A stretch of DNA of 8,166 bases from Phycisphaerae bacterium (GCA_028277545.1 JANQGB010000297.1:1-8166), one strand, 5' to 3'. Counted from the first letter of the stretch, positions 1-6,411 are shown. A program made the numbers and translations. Notes: a model not told the origin generated them from the letters alone.

Positions 1-237
1 GCGCCAGGCCCGCAACTAGGCCAACCCTGCAAGTTCCGTTCCGCCTTCCCGGTCTGGCGTCAACGGCACCGCGGAGTCTAGAGACACTTAACTCAGGCTT
101 GCGTGGCAAGTCAACTCCACCCGCGCCCGCCAGCGGTAGGTGAGCCGGGGACACTTTGCCGTCGTCAGGCGCTGCGCGTCCGCCAATATTGAGAATCAGG
201 GCATCGGCCGCGGCGAAGGCGGCAATTGCGGGAGCTT

Positions 238-257
238 ACGCGACGGCCCGCGTTTTT
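238..257 (+). terminator. Weak terminator-like hairpin
   Basis: ACGCG at 238-242 pairs with CGCGT at 249-253 around a six-base loop, and the right arm runs into five T residues (253-257). This is the form of a minimal Rho-independent terminator on the plus strand. The five-base-pair stem is short, so it may be chance in GC-rich sequence. If real, it would insulate the kinase operon from a gene to the left of the window. Confidence 0.25.
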
Positions 258-342
258 CCTCAGCGTAGGCCAAGTACAGGCCATCGTCGTGAGCCCGTGG
301 TCCACGCCGCACAAACGATGTTGCAAAAAATCACCATCCAGT

Positions 343-371
343 TTGACGCCGCTCGCCTTGCCGCCGATACT
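343..371 (+). promoter_or_regulatory. Candidate sigma70 promoter of the two-component operon
   Basis: TTGACG (343-348, five of six matches to the -35 consensus) is followed after 17 bases by GATACT (366-371, four of six to the -10 consensus). Transcription would begin near 378, giving a leader of about 78 bases before the kinase start at 456. The spacing is ideal, but this is a sequence match only. Confidence 0.35.
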
Positions 372-455
372 AAGGCGTACCAGTAACCCGACAGAAGCCC
401 GGGCGGCACCGTACGAGCAGATGGTGACTTCGGGCAACTATTTCTGTAGATTGAA

Positions 456-1634
456 GTGAACGTGGGTCGTCACCTGCGTGGCGGATTGGGGTGGTTAGGG
501 TTGATGGCGATGGCGGAGCCACCAGAGATTGCCGGATCAGCTTCGGTTCCACCGCCTCCGCTTGGGGACGTGGCCGAGTTGGTACTGCAGCAACTGCGGC
601 GCGGCATCCTGGTGTTTGATTCGCGACTGCAGGTCATTTACCACAACAAGGCAGCGGAGGCCCTCTTCGGCGTGGTCGAGACAGCCGCTGACCTCGCACG
701 AGTGGGGAGCGCCCGCGCGGAACCACTCGATCTGGCGGCGAACGTGGAAACCGTCCTGGAATCAGGCCAGACCATCCGTCGGGATGGCCTGGTCTTCGTC
801 ACCGAGCGCGACGGTGAACGGCTGCTGGATGTGGTCGGCCTTCCGCTGGCTGCTGCCGAGGGGCAGGGCGTGCTCGGCGCTATTCTCGCGGTGGAGGACG
901 TGACTCACCGGGCCGGCCTGGAACGCCGCGTGGCCGTATCGGAGCGGCTGGCCGCCGTCGGCAAACTGTCGGCTCGTGTTGCTCACGAACTTAACAATCC
1001 GTTGGACGGCATCCTGCGATATATCAACCTGGCGATTCGCGTGCTCGACTCCGGCGCCAGCGATAAGGTCGTGGGTTACCTGGAGGAATCTCGCAAAGGA
1101 CTGATGCGCATGGCTCAGATCATCAGCGAACTGCTGGAGTTCTCGCGCAGCAGCGCCGCGGGATTCGACGAGACCAATATCAACGACACAGTGGACGAAG
1201 CAGTCCGGGCCTTGCAGGAGCAGGCCGACCGTGCCGGCGTGATCGTGGCGGCGGTGTACCGTGACGAGAAAATGCCCAGCCTGCGCGGCACCATGCTGTT
1301 TCAGGTGTGCTGCAATCTGATCAAGAACGCGATCGACGCCATGCCTGAGACAGGCCGGCTCACCATCACGACCGCGGTCGTGGACCGGGACGTCGTGCTG
1401 CGGTTCGAGGATACCGGCGTCGGTCTGCCCGACGACGTGGGCGCCATCTTCGAGCCCTTCTTCACGACCAAGCTGCCAGGTAAGGGGACCGGACTGGGGC
1501 TGGCGATCTGCAAGGACTACGTCGAACGGCTGCACGGTCGGATCACCGCCGAGCGCCGGGAGCCGCAGGGGGCGATATTCACGCTGTATATACCGCTGGC
1601 CAGTTGCGTGCCGGACAGCGGGCGAAAGAAATGA
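456..1634 (+). CDS. PAS-domain sensor histidine kinase, NtrB-like, soluble
   Basis: This is an ATP-dependent histidine autokinase that should pass phosphate to the regulator encoded directly downstream. Counting from the GTG at 456, residues 41-150 form a PAS sensor domain (LRRGILVFDSRLQVIYHN). The HisKA helix carries the phospho-acceptor H177 in VAHELNNPLDGI. The HATPase part has the N box NLIKNAIDAM (286-295), G1 DTGVGLP (319-325), F box FEPFFTTK (332-339) and G2 GKGTGLGLAI (342-351), so it looks catalytically complete. No membrane segment is present, so it probably senses a cytoplasmic signal, as NtrB does. The start is uncertain: GTG 456 lacks a clear ribosome site, and ATG 504 or 510 just downstream of an AGGG are good alternatives that lose no domain. 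The stop overlaps the next start by four bases (ATGA). The signal is unknown. Confidence 0.93.
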   Translation: MNVGRHLRGGLGWLGLMAMAEPPEIAGSASVPPPPLGDVAELVLQQLRRGILVFDSRLQVIYHNKAAEALFGVVETAADLARVGSARAEPLDLAANVETVLESGQTIRRDGLVFVTERDGERLLDVVGLPLAAAEGQGVLGAILAVEDVTHRAGLERRVAVSERLAAVGKLSARVAHELNNPLDGILRYINLAIRVLDSGASDKVVGYLEESRKGLMRMAQIISELLEFSRSSAAGFDETNINDTVDEAVRALQEQADRAGVIVAAVYRDEKMPSLRGTMLFQVCCNLIKNAIDAMPETGRLTITTAVVDRDVVLRFEDTGVGLPDDVGAIFEPFFTTKLPGKGTGLGLAICKDYVERLHGRITAERREPQGAIFTLYIPLASCVPDSGRKK

Positions 1635-3094
1635 TCATGAAGCCTCACGACACCGAAGCCGTGCCGAGCACTACGCGGAACATGGAAGAGACTAAAGGTC
1701 GCATACTGGTCGTCGATGACGATCGCATCATCCTGGATTCCCTGGGTGAGTTCCTGCGCCTCGAGGGATACGAGGTCGAAGGAGCGACCCGGGTGCCCGA
1801 TGCCCTTACGCTGCTGGAGCGCCGGCCCGTCAACGTGGTCATCACCGATGTCAACATGCCGGAATCGGACGGCTTCGAGCTCTTAAGGGTGATCCGCAAA
1901 CGCTTCCCCGACCTGGTGGTCATCATGATCACGGGCTACGGCACTATCGAAAGCGCCGTGGAAGCCATCAAGATGGGGGCCTACGACTATCTGACCAAGC
2001 CCATCATAGACGACGAAATCCGCCTGATTGTCGAGCGGGCCCTGAATCAGCAGGCCCTGGTGCGCGAGGTCCATACCCTGCGCAAGCAGCTCGACCTCCG
2101 TTTCGGCCTGGACAGTATTGTGGGCCATGATTACAAGATGCTGAAGATCTTCGACCTGGTCGACGCGGTGGCTCAGTCGAAGGTGACTGTTCTGATCCAG
2201 GGTGATTCAGGAACCGGCAAGTCGCTGGTCGCCCGGGTGCTCCATCATCGCAGTGATCGGCGTGACAAGCCCTTTGTCGAAGTAAGTTGCGGCGCCATTC
2301 CGGAATCGCTACTGGAAAGCGAGCTCTTCGGCCACGTGCGCGGGTCGTTCACCGGAGCCGTCGGCGACAAGAAGGGCAAGTTCAAAGCTGCCGACGGCGG
2401 CACGATTTTCCTGGACGAGATTTCCACCGCCTCACCGGCACTGCAGATAAAACTGCTGCGCGTTCTGCAGGAGCGGCAGTTCGAACCAGTGGGCAGCAAC
2501 AAGACCGAGACTGTCGATGTGCGCGTGATCCTGGCCACCAACGTCGATCTCGAACAGGAGGTGGAAGCGGGCCGCTTTCGGCAGGATCTCTACTACCGGG
2601 TCAACGTGGTCAACATCGGGATGCCGCCCCTGCGCGAACGCATAGCCGACATCCCGCTGCTGGCGGATGCTTTTCTGGAGCGGTTCTGCAAGCAGATGCA
2701 CAAGGAGGTCCTCGGCTTTACGGATGAGGCCCAGCAGTGCCTTCAGCGATACCACTGGCCGGGCAACGTGCGGGAGCTGGAGAACATCGTGGAGCGGGCG
2801 GTGGTTCTCACCAAGAACCGTCACATCACCATACACGACCTGCCACCAAAGCTGGTGGAGTCGGCGGCGGCGGACCCCACTCCGGACGCCTACAAGCCTG
2901 CCTCGCTCAAGGCTGCGCTGGAGGAGCCGGAGAAACGGATCATCGAGGCCGCTCTGCGGGCCCACGACTGGAATCGTCAAGCCACCGCCGAGGCCCTAGA
3001 AATCAACCGCACCACACTGTATAAGAAGATGAAACGATACAGCCTGGACGTCGATCCGGCCCGTCGGGCCCGTTCCGCCCCCGGCAGCCAGTGA
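1631..3094 (+). CDS. NtrC-family sigma54-dependent response regulator
   Basis: This cytoplasmic transcription activator opens sigma54-RNA polymerase promoters by ATP hydrolysis when phosphorylated. Counting from ATG 1631, the receiver domain (about 24-140) has the acidic pocket D29-D31, phospho-acceptor D73 (VITDVNMP), T101 and K123. The AAA+ domain (about 162-385) has Walker A GDSGTGKS (191-198), the sigma54-contact loop as GSFTGA (238-243, usually GAFTGA), Walker B GGTIFLDE (256-263) and the arginine-finger region LRERIADIPLL. A Fis-type helix-turn-helix closes the protein (NRQATAEALEINRTTLYKKM). The length of 487 residues is normal for the family. I chose ATG 1631 because it overlaps the kinase stop in an ATGA junction, implying translational coupling; ATG 1637 is also possible, and the frame is open back to a TTG at 1604. 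The target genes are unknown. Confidence 0.95.
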   Translation: MIMKPHDTEAVPSTTRNMEETKGRILVVDDDRIILDSLGEFLRLEGYEVEGATRVPDALTLLERRPVNVVITDVNMPESDGFELLRVIRKRFPDLVVIMITGYGTIESAVEAIKMGAYDYLTKPIIDDEIRLIVERALNQQALVREVHTLRKQLDLRFGLDSIVGHDYKMLKIFDLVDAVAQSKVTVLIQGDSGTGKSLVARVLHHRSDRRDKPFVEVSCGAIPESLLESELFGHVRGSFTGAVGDKKGKFKAADGGTIFLDEISTASPALQIKLLRVLQERQFEPVGSNKTETVDVRVILATNVDLEQEVEAGRFRQDLYYRVNVVNIGMPPLRERIADIPLLADAFLERFCKQMHKEVLGFTDEAQQCLQRYHWPGNVRELENIVERAVVLTKNRHITIHDLPPKLVESAAADPTPDAYKPASLKAALEEPEKRIIEAALRAHDWNRQATAEALEINRTTLYKKMKRYSLDVDPARRARSAPGSQ

Positions 3095-3278
3095 CCAGGA
3101 GCGTCGGGCGTCCGGCGGAAAGCCGTGCTCTCCGGCTCGACGGGTGGGGAAGTGAGACTGCTGCGCGACGTGCTTCCTGACGCAGGCCTCCGGTTGCCGT
3201 GATGAAGATGCACGCAGGGTGCCTGGGTTACGATGGCGCTTTGACATTGCTCAGGTGCGCTCGGCGGGTCCTGCGCAA

Positions 3279-3668
3279 CTATCCGACGGTTCCGAACAGG
3301 AACTTGAGCGGCTCGCGCAGGCGGGTGGCGATGCCGCGACGGACCATGCCCACGCCGCTGAAAGTGTCGGCCGGCAACTCCTCCACCCGGACCACTTCGC
3401 CTACGCTACGGACCCGCATCGGATACGGAAAGTGCCCGTCGCCCGGGGGCACGGTGAGCTCCAGATCCAAGAGCATGCCCTGGACGAACTCGTCGGAATC
3501 GGCCTCGAAGTAGAGTCCCGTGGAGCTGACGTTCTTGGTGACCGTTCGGTAATGATGCGGAGACTGCGCGTCGGCGCGGGCACACTCCAGCGGGAGACTG
3601 ATCTCCAGCCGGCGATGCGATCGCCGCTCTTCCTGTTGGTCCGCGCCCATCGTGTCCTCAGGCGGCAA
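3279..3668 (-). CDS. PilZ-domain c-di-GMP-binding protein
   Basis: This small (129 residues) cytoplasmic protein is almost only a PilZ domain, the family that binds cyclic di-GMP and changes motility, exopolysaccharide export or enzyme activity through protein contacts. Both ligand motifs are intact: RxxxR as RRSHRR (residues 15-20) and (D/N)xSxxG as NVSSTG (46-51), followed by the usual beta-barrel pattern ending in a short C-terminal helix. The TTG start at 3668 was chosen because a perfect AGGAGG sits seven bases upstream (3676-3681). An ATG six codons later (3650) has GAGGA close by and is an alternative start; either keeps both motifs. The gene faces the two-component operon tail to tail and appears to be a single transcription unit. 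Its effector partner is not visible here. Confidence 0.9.
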   Translation of the reverse strand: MPPEDTMGADQQEERRSHRRLEISLPLECARADAQSPHHYRTVTKNVSSTGLYFEADSDEFVQGMLLDLELTVPPGDGHFPYPMRVRSVGEVVRVEELPADTFSGVGMVRRGIATRLREPLKFLFGTVG

Positions 3669-3674
3669 GCGGGC

Positions 3675-3691
3675 CCCTCCTGTTTGGAGGG
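3675..3691 (-). promoter_or_regulatory. Hairpin covering the PilZ ribosome-binding site
   Basis: On the plus strand CCCTCC (3675-3680) and GGAGGG (3686-3691) form a perfect six-base-pair inverted repeat with a five-base loop. In the minus-strand mRNA, five of the six bases of the AGGAGG ribosome site (3676-3681) fall in the second arm, so the folded form would hide it. This could lower or regulate translation from the TTG start at 3668 and leave the internal ATG at 3650 as the accessible start. The pairing is seen in the sequence; regulation is inference. Confidence 0.4.
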
Positions 3692-3757
3692 CTGCAATCC
3701 GGGTGCCAGCCTACCTGCCGATTTGCCGGCCGGCGCCGTCGGGGCCTAATCTCCTTC

Positions 3758-3786
3758 ACTATCGACAATTAGAGGCATACTATCAA
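3758..3786 (-). promoter_or_regulatory. Candidate sigma70 promoter of the PilZ gene
   Basis: Read on the minus strand, TTGATA (3781-3786, five of six to the -35 consensus) is separated by 17 bases from GATAGT (3758-3763, four of six to the -10 consensus). Transcription would start near 3751 and give a leader of about 80 bases ending in the occluded ribosome site. The -35 box lies inside a small CTATC-AA-GATAG palindrome (3780-3791) that could be a protein-binding site. Confidence 0.42.
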
Positions 3787-3944
3787 GATAGCCGGGCCCG
3801 TGACCAGCGAAATCGCCTCCCGCATGTTGCCCAAACGCAACATTGGCCGCCATCCTACCCCGAACTGGCGCTTCTGATCAACATCCGGCCGGCTGCGTGG
3901 GGCGTGGCCGGGCTGAGCAGGTGGTTGTTGTGAGGGCAGGGCGT

Positions 3945-3950
3945 TATACT
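3945..3950 (+). promoter_or_regulatory. Candidate -10 box placing the start site next to an ATG
   Basis: TATACT (five of six to the -10 consensus) lies 11 bases before the ATG at 3962. A start site six to nine bases after the box would leave a leader of only about three to six bases. No convincing -35 box is found at normal spacing; TTGTTG at 3925-3930 is three bases too close. The box would serve the unknown gene at 3962-4393 as a nearly leaderless transcript. Confidence 0.35.
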
Positions 3951-3961
3951 CGCCGAGCACC

Positions 3962-4393
3962 ATGGAAGAGACTCTGTCGGAACATACGCTGCTCATCGTG
4001 ACAGGGGCCTGTCTGCGCGGCGAGCGGAAGGATCGGCCACTGGCCTACCGTCTCCAGGACGAGACAGCGCGCCGGATGATGGGCGTGGCACGGTTCGAAT
4101 GCGTCGTCATGAGCGACGTCTGGTACCTCAACAGCAAGGAGCTGCACAAGCGACCGGTCATCAGCGTGGGAGGGCCCGGCGTCAATCACCTTTCGGGCTA
4201 CCTCTACGAACGCCTCCCGGTGGCCCTGATGGTCGAGCACGTGTTTCAGATCCAGATGGACGTGTCGCTGAAGGACCACCGCTGCAGCGTCTGGGGCATG
4301 GACCACGAGACCACCGTCGAAGCCGTGGACACCTTCGTGGAAAAAGGGCACCTGGACCGCTTTTTGAAGATGTTCCCGCAGGCGCTGGCTTAG
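3962..4393 (+). CDS. Conserved-looking protein of unknown function, 143 residues
   Basis: I do not recognise this family. The protein looks like a compact alpha/beta domain: a hydrophobic strand TLLIVTGACLRG near the N-terminus (9-20), a charged helix (28-40), a second strand ECVVMSDVWYL (46-56), a glycine turn in VISVGGPGVNHLSGYLYE (66-83), another strand region VALMVEHVFQIQMDVSL (87-103), and a C-terminal helix (118-137). It has no signal peptide or membrane segment. The GGPGVN turn recalls loops in some surface-layer and nucleotide-binding proteins, but that is too weak for a function. The balanced composition, good codon use and defined folding pattern argue for a real gene, and the antisense open frame for a shadow. 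No Shine-Dalgarno site precedes the ATG, and a -10-like TATACT is only 11 bases away, so the mRNA may be leaderless. Confidence 0.75.
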   Translation: MEETLSEHTLLIVTGACLRGERKDRPLAYRLQDETARRMMGVARFECVVMSDVWYLNSKELHKRPVISVGGPGVNHLSGYLYERLPVALMVEHVFQIQMDVSLKDHRCSVWGMDHETTVEAVDTFVEKGHLDRFLKMFPQALA

Positions 4394-4532
4394 AAATCGC
4401 CAAGATCTGATGCGACTCGGAGAACCGGAGACGCCTGAAGTCATTGAGCTGCGAGCATCTTCGCGCACGTGCCTCGGCCGCGTGACCATGATCGGTGGCC
4501 GCCGTCTATCGAGTTTCTGTTGGAGGGTGGCA

Positions 4533-4964
4533 TTACTCTCCGCCTGAAACCTGGCCGTTGACGAAACTGACAACCTTGTCGATTTCGCCGCTCTCCGTGT
4601 AGTACGTCGCCGGGCCGTGGGCCATTCCGTTCATATAGGTCATCTTCACGCGAATCGAACCGTCTTCGCGGAGATAGTAACCGGTTCCGCATCCATCCTT
4701 GAAACGCTCGTTGGCGATAATGGTTCCGTCAGGCTTATACCATGTCTCCTCGATTAGCTGTCCTGCGACGTATCTGTCGGCGAGCATCAGGGCACCGGAT
4801 TCGTAGAAGTACTGCCTTGTTCCGCTACCGTGGGCGACCCCATTGGAGTCGAAGTAGAGGGTATTCGGGATGTAGCCGGACATAAGCCAGACGATGAGCG
4901 GCAGCAGCAGAAGCAGGGCCAAAACGATGAAAAGTCGGACGCGGCTTGTCTTCCTTGCTCTCAT
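4533..4964 (-). CDS. Membrane-anchored MORN-like repeat protein (YwqK-type)
   Basis: The protein has a short basic N-terminus, one hydrophobic segment (about 11-28, LFIVLALLLLLPLIVWLM) acting as a signal anchor or signal peptide, and then about four repeats of roughly 24 residues (49-72, 73-95, 96-119, 120-143). The repeats have the pattern YY.ESG.......Y.NG...G typical of the MORN_2/YwqK family. Such beta-hairpin repeats serve as binding or scaffold modules; the label antitoxin used for some relatives does not establish function here. The repeats should lie outside the cytoplasmic membrane. The frame stays open up to a TTG at 5018, but that TTG is part of a good -35 box, so ATG 4964 is preferred. 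The ribosome site is weak. No toxin-like partner gene is adjacent. Confidence 0.8.
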   Translation of the reverse strand: MRARKTSRVRLFIVLALLLLLPLIVWLMSGYIPNTLYFDSNGVAHGSGTRQYFYESGALMLADRYVAGQLIEETWYKPDGTIIANERFKDGCGTGYYLREDGSIRVKMTYMNGMAHGPATYYTESGEIDKVVSFVNGQVSGGE

Positions 4965-4988
4965 ACTCGTTCGCCGTCTACGGGCCAG

Positions 4989-5018
4989 TCTATACCATGC
5001 ACGTTGGTCGATTTTCAA
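4989..5018 (-). promoter_or_regulatory. Extended -10 promoter of the MORN-like gene
   Basis: On the minus strand TTGAAA (5013-5018, five of six to -35) is followed after 18 bases by TATAGA (4989-4994, four of six to -10), which is preceded by TGG, an extended -10 element. Transcription would begin near 4982, about 18 bases before ATG 4964. This placement rules against the upstream TTG start. Confidence 0.5.
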
Positions 5019-5113
5019 CGGGCCAGCTGCAAGCCACGCATTGTTTCTTTAACAGGTGCAGCGGCCTAAGGGAAATCGCGACATAGGCCGGGAAGAGCCC
5101 ACACGGCGAGCCC

Positions 5114-5221
5114 ATGAGTCATTCCGCGCTTTCGGCGAGACTCACCAAGGACGGAATCCCCACCCGATACGGCAACCCGTGGAAGACCGGAACCGTGTAC
5201 TCGGTGCGCAAGGGACGTTGA
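5114..5221 (+). pseudogene. Possible fragment of a serine recombinase C-terminal region
   Basis: A 35-codon frame from ATG 5114 to TGA 5219-5221 encodes LTKDGIPTRYGNPWKTGTVYSVRKGR near its end. This resembles the segment found in large serine recombinases and resolvases, where a short helix LN..GIPT..G..W....V..IL belongs to a helix-turn-helix after the catalytic domain. The frame opens only after a TAG at 5084-5086, so the catalytic domain with its serine is absent, and no recombinase sequence was seen around it. It may be a decayed remnant of a mobile element, an unusual stand-alone small DNA-binding protein, or chance. The residue pattern is visible; the family link is from memory and unverified. 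Confidence 0.3.
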
Positions 5222-5246
5222 CTGATCATCTCGGCGCAAGGATCAT
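5218..5246 (+). promoter_or_regulatory. Candidate promoter of the DUF695-RraB gene with direct repeats
   Basis: TTGACT (5218-5223, five of six to -35) and GATCAT (5241-5246, four of six to -10) are 17 bases apart on the plus strand. Transcription would start near 5253, about 90 bases before ATG 5345. The heptamer GATCATC occurs twice, at 5224-5230 and 5241-5247, one copy in the spacer and one over the -10 box, so a regulator could bind there. The -35 box overlaps the stop of the recombinase-like frame. Confidence 0.35.
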
Positions 5247-5344
5247 CGTGGTACGGGGGGCAAGACTCGGGGTTACCTTCGGTCGTCGAGGGAGTTCTGC
5301 CCTCATCCAAGATCGGCTTGTTGTCTCGACGCGCGAGGTGAGCA

Positions 5345-6112
5345 ATGACACCGCAGGATTCGTCGGAAGAAAGATGGGATTTCTATCTCTGCAAAGTTGA
5401 CGATGCGCCGGCATCCATATTCTTGGATCTGGCACTGCGCGATTCCCTTGATGACGCGAGCCGGCAAACGCTGTACGCCCTCCAAGTATCGATGACCGAA
5501 CTGGGAGAGCATGGCATGGGGACGGCGACAGAGGCAGACGCCCTGAATCCAATCGAGGATGTGATCGCCGAAGAGGCGCGGACGGTCGGGCTGCGACTCA
5601 TCGGGCGTCTACGGAATCATGGCATCTGGCAGTTGACGTTTATGGGGCCAGCAGACCACGAAGAGCGTCTTAACCGCATCGCCAAACCAATATTGGCCTC
5701 GTCTGGACGAGCGTTCGAACTCGTGTCTCAGCCCGACCCGGAGTGGTCGTACTACCGCGAATTCCTCTACCCGAACGCTGAACGCGAGCGTTGGATGAAG
5801 GACAAGAGCGTCGTCGAGGCTCTTGAGCAGCACGGCGATCCCCTGATCGCGAGCAGACGAGTGGATCATTGGGTATACTTCCCATCTGCCGCAAAGCGGT
5901 CGGCGTATGCTCAGCATGTCACGAGACTCGGCTTCGAGATCGTGGGACCCGAGGATGAGAGCGATGACTCAACATTCCGCCTTCAGATTCATCGGATTGA
6001 CTCCGTGCAGCTGGAGGCAATCCATGAGGTAACGGAAGAACTGTCCCGCTTAGCGCAGAACCACGAGGGTGAATATGACGGCTGGGAAACCTCGGTGGCG
6101 AAGGCGGATTGA
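5345..6112 (+). CDS. DUF695 and RraB (RNase E regulator) domain protein
   Basis: This cytoplasmic protein of 255 residues joins two domains. Residues 8-140 match the DUF695 pattern, beginning with WDFYLCKVDDAPASIFLDL, a domain of unknown function. Residues 150-250 match the RraB (regulator of RNase E activity B) fold, with W174-type core WVYFPSAAKRS and the family hallmark EGEYDGWETSV at 241-251. In E. coli RraB binds RNase E and changes mRNA decay; whether this homolog targets a ribonuclease is not known. The ATG at 5345 is supported by GAGG at 5335-5338, six bases upstream. The gene is the only one on its strand here and converges on tRNA-Glu, with a shared terminator between them. The DUF695-RraB combination is known in other bacteria, so the fusion is unlikely to be an assembly artefact. 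Confidence 0.87.
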   Translation: MTPQDSSEERWDFYLCKVDDAPASIFLDLALRDSLDDASRQTLYALQVSMTELGEHGMGTATEADALNPIEDVIAEEARTVGLRLIGRLRNHGIWQLTFMGPADHEERLNRIAKPILASSGRAFELVSQPDPEWSYYREFLYPNAERERWMKDKSVVEALEQHGDPLIASRRVDHWVYFPSAAKRSAYAQHVTRLGFEIVGPEDESDDSTFRLQIHRIDSVQLEAIHEVTEELSRLAQNHEGEYDGWETSVAKAD

Positions 6113-6167
6113 GGGTTGAGGGTCACTGGTAACGCCGATAGTGGCGCACGTTTGACGCAGCACAAGA

Positions 6168-6199
6168 AAACCGCCCTGACAATGTCGCCAGGGCGGTTT
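6168..6199 (-). terminator. Rho-independent terminator, probably bidirectional
   Basis: AAACCGCCCTG (6168-6178) is perfectly complementary to CAGGGCGGTTT (6189-6199), giving an 11-base-pair stem with a ten-base loop. On the minus strand the stem ends in TTTTCTT, suiting it to end tRNA-Glu transcripts, whose 3' end is only nine bases away. On the plus strand TTT follows the GC-rich part, so it may also stop the DUF695-RraB transcript arriving from the left. Confidence 0.85.
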
Positions 6200-6207
6200 C
6201 ACAGGAC

Positions 6208-6280
6208 TACCCCCAAGGGGACTCGAACCCCTGTCTTCAGGATGAGAACCTGATATCCTAGGCCACTAGACGATGGGGGC
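6208..6280 (-). tRNA. tRNA-Glu, anticodon CUC
   Basis: This is a glutamate tRNA reading GAG codons. On the minus strand the acceptor arms GCCCCCA and TGGGGGT pair over seven bases with a closing G-U. The D-arm GTCTAGTGGCCTAGGAT matches bacterial tRNA-Glu closely. The anticodon stem TCAGG/CCTGA encloses TTCTCAT with anticodon CTC (6244-6246). The T-arm AGGGG/CCCCT encloses TTCGAGT. The discriminator base is A at 6208 and CCA is not encoded, so it must be added after transcription. A terminator follows directly. No clear promoter was identified upstream on the minus strand. Confidence 0.97.
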
Positions 6281-6359
6281 CGTCTTTGTTCATTCTCCTC
6301 GCGCCGGGCTGCCTAGGTGCCCGTGGCGTGGTTTCGCAACTTTAGACGTTCTCCGCAGC

Positions 6360-6393
6360 CAGGTCAAGTATGCGTATCCCTGGCCTTGACCTG
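6360..6393. repeat. Nine-base-pair inverted repeat
   Basis: CAGGTCAAG (6360-6368) and CTTGACCTG (6385-6393) are perfect inverted copies separated by 16 bases. It begins 18 bases past the stop of the minus-strand gene at 6412-6882, where a terminator hairpin would sit, but no T-run follows on either strand. It may be a Rho-type or processing hairpin, or a dimeric protein-binding site between that gene and tRNA-Glu. Confidence 0.4.
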
Positions 6394-6411
6394 TGGTGCG
6401 GGCGGATGCTG

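Larger units (their letters stand above)
1..455. other. Upstream region without a supported gene
   Basis: No reading frame here looks like a protein family I recognise. The open frames are short, arginine- and proline-rich translations of GC-rich DNA that overlap one another on both strands. The region holds a short hairpin followed by a T-run (238-257) and a candidate promoter (343-371), described separately. A short CTTGC-GTG-GCAAG hairpin lies at 98-110. The left edge could carry the last residues of an upstream gene, for example a frame stopping at 17-19 or at 79-81, but this cannot be judged from so little sequence. Confidence 0.5.
5019..5344. other. Intergenic region between the MORN-like and DUF695-RraB genes
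   Basis: About 325 bases lie between two divergent genes. Apart from the recombinase-like scrap (5114-5221) and a candidate promoter (5218-5246), I see no gene. Overlapping open frames on both strands (for example 5119-5310 minus) lack a ribosome site or recognisable sequence. Confidence 0.45.

Noticed and set aside
762..1535. Long minus-strand open frame of 257 codons inside the kinase gene
   Set aside because: It is antisense to a clear histidine kinase, rich in His, Gln and Ala as expected of a GC-rich shadow frame, and has no recognisable domain.
3121..3137. AGCCG/CGGCT hairpin after the regulator stop
   Set aside because: The stem is five base pairs with no T-run, too weak to call a terminator.
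3233..3253. Possible sigma54 site TGGCGC...TTGCT before the unknown gene
   Set aside because: The GG and GC elements are 12 rather than 10 bases apart, and no gene starts at a suitable distance. No good -24/-12 site was found elsewhere in the window.
1681..3973. Shared 13-base CATGGAAGAGACT at 1681-1693 and 3961-3973, both encoding MEET
   Set aside because: The flanks share nothing further, so it is probably coincidence, though the first copy is a possible alternative start of the regulator.
3944..4573. Minus-strand open frame of 209 codons across the unknown gene
   Set aside because: It has shadow-like His/Arg/Ala-rich composition and overlaps the end of the MORN-like gene; the plus-strand frame has a far more protein-like pattern.
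5056..5400. Plus-strand open frame of 114 codons before the DUF695-RraB gene
   Set aside because: It has no ribosome site or family signature and runs into the well-supported DUF695-RraB gene in another frame.
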